64,000 bases of DNA from Trebonia sp963785645 (GTDB taxonomy: Bacteria; Actinomycetota; Actinomycetes; Streptosporangiales; Streptosporangiaceae): positions 310,001 to 374,000 of the forward strand of contig CAWAWG010000016.1 in NCBI GenBank assembly GCA_963785645.1, written 5' to 3'. Both the position numbers and the translations under genes were made by a program. Below, in pieces: positions 60,012 to 64,000 of the stretch (position 1 is its first letter; the number at the start of each line of letters is the position of its first letter). Below the pieces are notes generated by a model, which did not search any database, was not told the DNA's origin, and saw only the letters and a list, made by a program, of their open reading frames with translations.

Positions 60012-60964
60012 CGGCGTGCCCTCCGGCCGGCGGTGAACAGCACGGTGTAGGAGATGATCACGGTCACCAGACCGAGCAGGAACGAGACCGCCGCCGCGTA
60101 GTCAGGCTCCTGGGAGATGAAGGTGAGGCTGTAGGCGTACAGGTTCGGCGTGTACGAGGGGCCGATGACGGTCGGCGAGATCGGCTGGAGCAGATACGGC
60201 TCGGTGAACAGCTGAAAGCTGCCGATGACGGAGAACATGAGGCAGAGCAGCATCGCGGGGCGGAGCGCGGGGATCTTGATGTGCCAGGCGACGCGCCAGG
60301 GGCTCGCCCCGTCCACCGTCGCCGCCTCGTAGAGCTCGTGCGGGACGGTCCGCAGCGCGGCGTACAGGATGATCATGTTGTAGCCGGTATATTCCCAGGT
60401 CACGACGTTCGCGATGGACGGCAGCATCAGCGTGCTGCCGAGGAAGTTCGGCGCGCCGACGTGCAGCTTGCCGGCGAGCTGGGCGACGGGCCCGAAGCTC
60501 GGGCCGTACAGGTAGCCCCACATCAGCGTGGCGACCACGCCCGGGATGGCGTACGGGATGAAGATCCCCAGCCGGAAGAGCCGCGCCACGCGCAGCAGGC
60601 CGCTGTCGATGGCGAGGGCCGCTAGCACCGCAAGCACCAGCATGACCGGAACCTGCAGCACGAAGAACAGCGCCACCCGGCCCACGCCGGCGATGAACTG
60701 CCCGTCGGTAAGGGCACGGGTGTAGTTGCTCAATCCCGCGAAGACGGTGCCGCCGACCAGTTGGTTCTTGAACAGGCTGAGGTAGGCGGCGTAACCGAGC
60801 GGGAGCACGAACAGCAGCAGGAAGCAGAGCAGGAACGGTGCGCCGAAGACGTAGCCGTACTGTCCGTGGTTCCTCTTGGAGCGCCCGCGGGAGGATGGGA
60901 CCGGCGCTGCCGGACTCCCGCCGGCGAGGCGGGAGTCCGGCAGGTGGCTAATCGACCGTGACAT
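60008..60964 (-). CDS. Carbohydrate ABC transporter permease (MalF type)
   Basis: 318 residues, intact. Basic N-terminus then six spans ('GAPFLLCFLLLFVLPLGYAA' first) and the EAA loop 'YEAATVDGASPWRVAWHIKI' that docks the ATPase. ATG 60964 overlaps the end of the solute-binding protein gene by 17 bp and lies on the far side of a strong hairpin, which may limit its translation relative to the binding protein. Partner of the MalG-type permease. Confidence 0.92.
   Translation of the reverse strand: MSRSISHLPDSRLAGGSPAAPVPSSRGRSKRNHGQYGYVFGAPFLLCFLLLFVLPLGYAAYLSLFKNQLVGGTVFAGLSNYTRALTDGQFIAGVGRVALFFVLQVPVMLVLAVLAALAIDSGLLRVARLFRLGIFIPYAIPGVVATLMWGYLYGPSFGPVAQLAGKLHVGAPNFLGSTLMLPSIANVVTWEYTGYNMIILYAALRTVPHELYEAATVDGASPWRVAWHIKIPALRPAMLLCLMFSVIGSFQLFTEPYLLQPISPTVIGPSYTPNLYAYSLTFISQEPDYAAAVSFLLGLVTVIISYTVLFTAGRRARR
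60910..60940 (-). promoter_or_regulatory. Intercistronic hairpin between binding protein and permease
   Basis: CCGGACTCCCGCC (60910-60922) pairs perfectly with GGCGGGAGTCCGG (60928-60940) around a 5-base loop, 8 bp beyond the stop of the solute-binding protein gene. Such hairpins often stabilise upstream mRNA or reduce read-through so that binding protein exceeds permease, as between malE and malF. Confidence 0.65.
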
Positions 60965-62330
60965 TGAAGCCCTGGTTTTTGGCGTACGCGGTGAGCTGGG
61001 ACTCCCACTGGTTCGCGGCGGTGGCCACGTCGGCCTTGCTGGAGAGCGCCTTGCCGATCGTCGAGGTCCAGTCCGTGACCGCCTGGTCGAGGAAGGGCGG
61101 CCACTGGAACCCGGTGTTGACGGTTGGGCTGATGCCGGCGAACAGCTGGTTGACCTGCTGGCCGCCGAAGAAGGCGTCCTTCAGGCCGGTGAACGATGAG
61201 CTGCCGAGCAGGGCGGTGGTAGACGGGAAGAGGTTCTGGCTCGTGTTGAACATCGACGTCGTGGTCGGGTCGGTGTTCAGGAACTCGGCGAACTTGGCGG
61301 CGGCGATCGGGTTCGCGGTGCCCTTGATGAGGGCGTTGGTGGAACCGCCCCAGTTGCCGGACACCTGCTGGCCGGCGGCCCACTGGGGAAGGGGCGCGGC
61401 GCGCCACTTGCCCGCGGTCGCCTTGGCGCTGCCGGTCATGAACACCGGGCCCCAGGCCGCGGTGACCCAGGTCGCGTACTTGCCGGTGTTCAGGCCGGTG
61501 TACCAGGTGTCGGTGAAGTCCGGGTCGGTCGAGACCAGGCCGTCGCTGACCAGCCCGCCCCAGTAGGCGGCGACCTTCTGGGCCGCCGCGTCGTTCACGC
61601 CGAGACCGACCTTGGTCCCGCTGACCGTGTACGGCCGGGAGCCCGCCTGCCACATGAGCCCGTGCCAGGCGCCCGCGTCGTTGTCTGACAGGTTGGTGAG
61701 GTAGACGCCGGGGTCGGCGGCGTGCAGGGTCTTCGCCGCCGTCGCGAACTCGTCCCAGGTCGTCGGCACCGCGATGCCGTGCTTCGCGAAGATGTCCTCG
61801 CGGTACAGCAGGCCCATCGGGCCGGTGTCCTGGGGGTAGGCGTAGATCTCACCGCCGGAGCCGGTGACCTGGCCCCACACCCAGGGGACGAACTTCGACG
61901 CGTTGGCCGCGGCGCCGTACGGCCGCAGGTCGATGAGGCTGTTGGTGATCGTGAAGGTGGGGATGTACTCGTACTCGATCTGCGCCACGTCCGGGGTACC
62001 CTTGCCCGCCGTCAGCGCGGTCCGCAGCTTGGTGTACTGCACCAGCCCTTGCCCGGCATTGACCACGTTGACCTTGATGGCGGGGTACTTCTGCTCGAAG
62101 ACCGCCACCTCCTGGCTGATGTCGGGCACCCAGGTCCAGAAGGTGAGCGTGGTGGGCGTCGTCATGGCCTTGTCGATCTGGGCCTGGGTTACCGACGATC
62201 CGCTGGAGCTGGCCTGACCGCTGCCGGACGAGCTCGAGCCGGACGAACTCGAGCAGGCGTCGAGCGCGATGCCCGCCGCGGCGGCCGCCGTGAGGCCGAA
62301 CAGGGACCGGCGGGTAAAATCTCTTCTCAT
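60948..62330 (-). CDS. Extracellular solute-binding lipoprotein of a carbohydrate ABC importer
   Basis: 460 residues. Signal 'RRDFTRRSLFGLTAAAAAGI' carries a twin-arginine-like motif and ends in the lipobox LDAC (Cys26), followed by a Ser/Gly linker. Family 1 (MalE/UgpB-like) binding fold: 'TLTFWTWVPDISQEVAVFEQ', 'GTPDVAQIEYEYIPTF', 'YPQDTGPMGLLYREDIFAKH', 'FAEFLNTDPTTTSMF'. Anchored outside the membrane, it delivers an oligosaccharide to the two permeases encoded next. Probably arabino- or galacto-oligosaccharides, judged from the GH42 and GH93 genes. First structural gene after lacI. Confidence 0.92.
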   Translation of the reverse strand: MRRDFTRRSLFGLTAAAAAGIALDACSSSSGSSSSGSGQASSSGSSVTQAQIDKAMTTPTTLTFWTWVPDISQEVAVFEQKYPAIKVNVVNAGQGLVQYTKLRTALTAGKGTPDVAQIEYEYIPTFTITNSLIDLRPYGAAANASKFVPWVWGQVTGSGGEIYAYPQDTGPMGLLYREDIFAKHGIAVPTTWDEFATAAKTLHAADPGVYLTNLSDNDAGAWHGLMWQAGSRPYTVSGTKVGLGVNDAAAQKVAAYWGGLVSDGLVSTDPDFTDTWYTGLNTGKYATWVTAAWGPVFMTGSAKATAGKWRAAPLPQWAAGQQVSGNWGGSTNALIKGTANPIAAAKFAEFLNTDPTTTSMFNTSQNLFPSTTALLGSSSFTGLKDAFFGGQQVNQLFAGISPTVNTGFQWPPFLDQAVTDWTSTIGKALSSKADVATAANQWESQLTAYAKNQGFNVTVD

Positions 62331-62367
62331 AGGGGCTTGTCTCCTCTGTGTGATGTTTTTGTGTGGT

Positions 62368-62399
62368 GCTCCGGCGTGCGTGGGCGCGCGCGCCGGAGC
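62368..62399. terminator. Hairpin between lacI and the binding protein gene
   Basis: GCTCCGGCG (62368-62376) pairs perfectly with CGCCGGAGC (62391-62399). It lies 11 bp after the lacI stop and may separate lacI from the transport operon or attenuate read-through. Confidence 0.55.
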
Positions 62400-62409
62400 G
62401 TTAACCGCC

Positions 62410-63453
62410 TCAGCGGGCAGGCGGCGGGGATGCCGAGTGCCTGACCACCAGCCGGTGGACGTGCGGCGGTGGCGGCGGCGGCGGTGAATCCGGATTGCCG
62501 AGGTAGTCGACCAGGTAGCGCAGACCAGTGGTGGCGAGTTCGACGTTGTCGGAGCTGATGGTGGTCAGCGGGGGCGAGACATGCGCGGCGACCGGGATGT
62601 CGTCGAACCCGACCACGCTCACGTCGTCCGGCACCCGCTTGCCGGCCTCATGGAACGCGTGAATGGCGCCGATCGCCATGTCGTCGTTCGCGGCGAAGAG
62701 CGCCGTGACGCGGCTGTCTTGCGCCAGCCTCCGTCCGATCTCGTAGCCGCTGGCGGGTGACCAGTCGCCCTCGCCCGGGTCGGGTATCTCCGCCTGGGCG
62801 GCGACCAGGGTCTCCCGCCAGTTTTTCAGGCGCTCCCGGGCCGCCCACCATCGCTGCGGTCCGGCGATGTGGTGGACGGTCGGGTGGCCAAGTTCGAGCA
62901 GGTACCTGGTCGCTGCCGCGGCGGCGTCCCCGCCTTCCGCCGTCCGGACGGACAGGACCGTCGGGGCCCGGACGGCCGGAGCGGCGCCGAGCGCGAGCAC
63001 GGGAACGTCGACCTCGAGGGGCTCTCCCCCGTCGTCGATCGGCTCGGACAGGATGATGGCGTCGACGCCCTGGTCGAGAAGGCTGTCCACGGTGGCGGCG
63101 AGGCCGGTCGCGTCATCCTCGAAGGTGTTCGCGATGCTGAGCGAGTAACTGGTGCCGCGGGCGGCCCGCTCAAGCGCGACAAGCAGCGAGGACGGGCCGA
63201 ACAGGGCGGTACCGAGCGAGACCACGCCGATGCGGTAAGTGCGGCCGGTCAGCAGGGTTCTGGCGGCGCCGTTCGGACGGTAGCCCAGCTGCTGCGCCGC
63301 CGCGAGAACCCGGCTCCTGGTGGCTTCGGTGACGCTCGGCTCGTCATTGAACACCCGGGACACTGTCTTCTGGGATACACCCGCGAGCCGGGCCACGTCG
63401 TTGCTGCCCGGACGGCCGGCGCCGCCGCGCGGATGCGCCTTGCTCCCGGACAT
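62410..63453 (-). CDS. LacI/GalR-family transcriptional regulator
   Basis: 347 residues. Helix-turn-helix 'SNDVARLAGVSQKTVSRVFN' and hinge 'LGYRPNGAARTLLTGRTYRI', then a periplasmic-binding-protein-like effector domain ('ALFAANDDMAIGAIHAFHEA', 'DVSVVGFDDIPVAAHVSPPL'). It heads the leftward utilisation operon. The C-terminal 'NPDSPPPPPPPHVHRLVVRH' includes a seven-proline run that is unusual but in frame. Three palindromes 19-75 bp upstream are probable operators. Likely repressor of the operon, relieved by an arabinose- or galactose-containing sugar (inference). Confidence 0.93.
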   Translation of the reverse strand: MSGSKAHPRGGAGRPGSNDVARLAGVSQKTVSRVFNDEPSVTEATRSRVLAAAQQLGYRPNGAARTLLTGRTYRIGVVSLGTALFGPSSLLVALERAARGTSYSLSIANTFEDDATGLAATVDSLLDQGVDAIILSEPIDDGGEPLEVDVPVLALGAAPAVRAPTVLSVRTAEGGDAAAAATRYLLELGHPTVHHIAGPQRWWAARERLKNWRETLVAAQAEIPDPGEGDWSPASGYEIGRRLAQDSRVTALFAANDDMAIGAIHAFHEAGKRVPDDVSVVGFDDIPVAAHVSPPLTTISSDNVELATTGLRYLVDYLGNPDSPPPPPPPHVHRLVVRHSASPPPAR

Positions 63454-63471
63454 GAGCCCTCCCGTGGCAGG

Positions 63472-63489
63472 ATGTGACCGCGGTCACAT
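63472..63489. promoter_or_regulatory. 18-bp perfect palindrome upstream of lacI
   Basis: ATGTGACCGCGGTCACAT is perfectly self-complementary and starts 19 bp before the lacI ATG. Even-centred CG palindromes of this size are typical LacI-family operators, so autoregulation is likely. Confidence 0.65.
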
Positions 63490-63493
63490 ACCG

Positions 63494-63527
63494 ATGACTA
63501 CGTAGTCATGAGTGTCTACGTAGTCAT
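63494..63527. promoter_or_regulatory. Paired CTACGTAG-centred palindromes upstream of lacI
   Basis: ATGACTACGTAGTCAT (63494-63509) is a perfect 16-bp palindrome; a second, slightly imperfect copy with the same CTACGTAGTCAT core has its centre 18 bp further upstream (63512-63527). Two identical cores at under two helical turns suggest co-operative binding by one regulator. Confidence 0.65.
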
Positions 63528-63599
63528 TACTTGCGTCAAGAGGTTGATACCGAGTCGTTACGGTCGTGTTGCGAACTGCGCGATGCGGTTACCCGCTCG

Positions 63600-64000
63600 T
63601 CACAACCGGTCTCTGCCGACCCGGGGCGAGCAGGACAGCACCGCCCACACGGTCTTGCCCGGGCCTCCCCCTTCGCGCGGGTACCAGCCGGTCCGGTCGC
63701 TGAGCGTCTCGACCAGCAGCAGGCCCCGGCCGCAGACGTCGTCCGCGCCGGGGTGCCGGGTCTGGGGATTACCCGGGTTGCCATCGCGGACCCGGATGGC
63801 AAGCTCGCCCACGTCGAAGGTGAGGACAAGCTGGATGGCCGGCCGGTCAAGCCCGCAGGCGGCGGTCACGGCGTTGGTGACCAGCTCGCTCACGATGAGC
63901 TCGGCGGCGTCCGACAGGTCAGTCAGCCGCCATTCCCTCAGGATCTGGCGGGTCCAGGCGCGGGCGCAGGCCGACGAGGTGAGGATCGCCCCGAGGTCGA
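63600..64000 (-). CDS. RsbW-like ATP-binding (HATPase_c_2) regulatory protein, 5' end outside window
   Basis: The frame is open to the right window edge, giving at least 133 residues. 'ARAWTRQILREWRLTDLSDA' and 'AELIVSELVTNAVTAACGLD' contain the N-box; 'LAIRVRDGNPGNPQ' is the G1 box and 'GRGLLLVETLSDRTGWYP' the G2 region of the GHKL ATPase fold. Streptomycetes have many such stand-alone ATP-binding proteins, usually anti-sigma factors or relatives. The C-terminus is intact with its stop at 63600. No partner sigma factor or antagonist is visible in the window. Confidence 0.85.
   Translation of the reverse strand, partial: DLGAILTSSACARAWTRQILREWRLTDLSDAAELIVSELVTNAVTAACGLDRPAIQLVLTFDVGELAIRVRDGNPGNPQTRHPGADDVCGRGLLLVETLSDRTGWYPREGGGPGKTVWAVLSCSPRVGRDRL

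Noticed and set aside
1..64000. CRISPR arrays, rRNA and tRNA genes, prophage or insertion sequence with transposase
   Set aside because: I looked for regular spacer repeats, tRNA cloverleaf ends and transposase motifs by eye and saw none; a tRNA scan would be needed to exclude tRNA genes fully.

Overview
The window is GC-rich DNA from a soil-type actinomycete (Actinomycetota; order not resolvable by eye). Supporting signs are the AfsR/SARP regulator, a FurA-KatG pair, an Sfp-type phosphopantetheinyl transferase, a DUF222-HNH (13E12-type) relic, many GTG and TTG starts, GTGA/ATGA gene overlaps, a DtxR/IdeR-type iron box and form I carbon monoxide dehydrogenase genes. Many otherwise well-conserved genes carry single-base indels (katG alone has about five) without loss of catalytic residues, and 40.88-41.01 kb is a homopolymer-rich scar. 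Much of the 'breakage' is therefore probably sequence or assembly error, not gene decay.

Layout. 0-2 kb: folate one-carbon genes (cyclohydrolase family, folD) and a methyltransferase. 2.0-2.4 kb: a fold-back repeat element. 2.4-5 kb: an Fe(II) dioxygenase-like gene and two toxin-antitoxin pairs, each with a palindrome upstream. 5-11.5 kb: an aldehyde dehydrogenase/aminotransferase operon, an iron-box-controlled Tat-exported protein and a succinate-semialdehyde-type dehydrogenase. 11.5-20 kb: AfsR-type regulator, small secreted proteins, furA-katG, phosphopantetheinyl transferase. 20.3-24.6 kb: an exopolysaccharide operon (NAD-dependent epimerase, nucleotide-sugar dehydrogenase, membrane processive glycosyltransferase, secreted deacetylase). 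24.6-27.8 kb: a catabolic operon (Gfo/Idh/MocA oxidoreductase, DUF993, sugar-phosphate isomerase), divergent from an amino acid/amine permease plus copper amine oxidase (28.3-31.8 kb), with LacI-type operators between. 32-38 kb: secreted protein, hydrolase, VOC protein, then a decayed patch (DUF222-HNH relic, sulfotransferase fragment).

38-53.5 kb is the most distinctive region: a carbon monoxide oxidation locus. coxD-coxE and a GIY-YIG-like gene run rightwards and converge on a long leftward operon: small repeat protein, coxM, coxS, coxL, XdhC-YHS (CoxF-like), coxG, then five consecutive small single-span membrane proteins. A LysR regulator lies upstream of that operon on the same strand and is divergent from a second coxM-coxS-coxL set. 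Both large subunits carry the form I active-site loop (AYRCSFR and AYSCSFR). The reading is two form I Mo-Cu CO dehydrogenases under one LysR regulator, with a shared maturation set and a possible membrane-coupling module made of CoxG and the small proteins.

53.5-64 kb: glutathione peroxidase; a DeoR regulator with a 32-bp perfect palindrome upstream; a leftward arabinan/galactan-type utilisation operon (LacI regulator, ABC solute-binding lipoprotein, two permeases, GH42 beta-galactosidase, secreted GH93-like exo-arabinanase with a ricin-type lectin tail); and the start of an RsbW-like ATP-binding protein that runs off the window.
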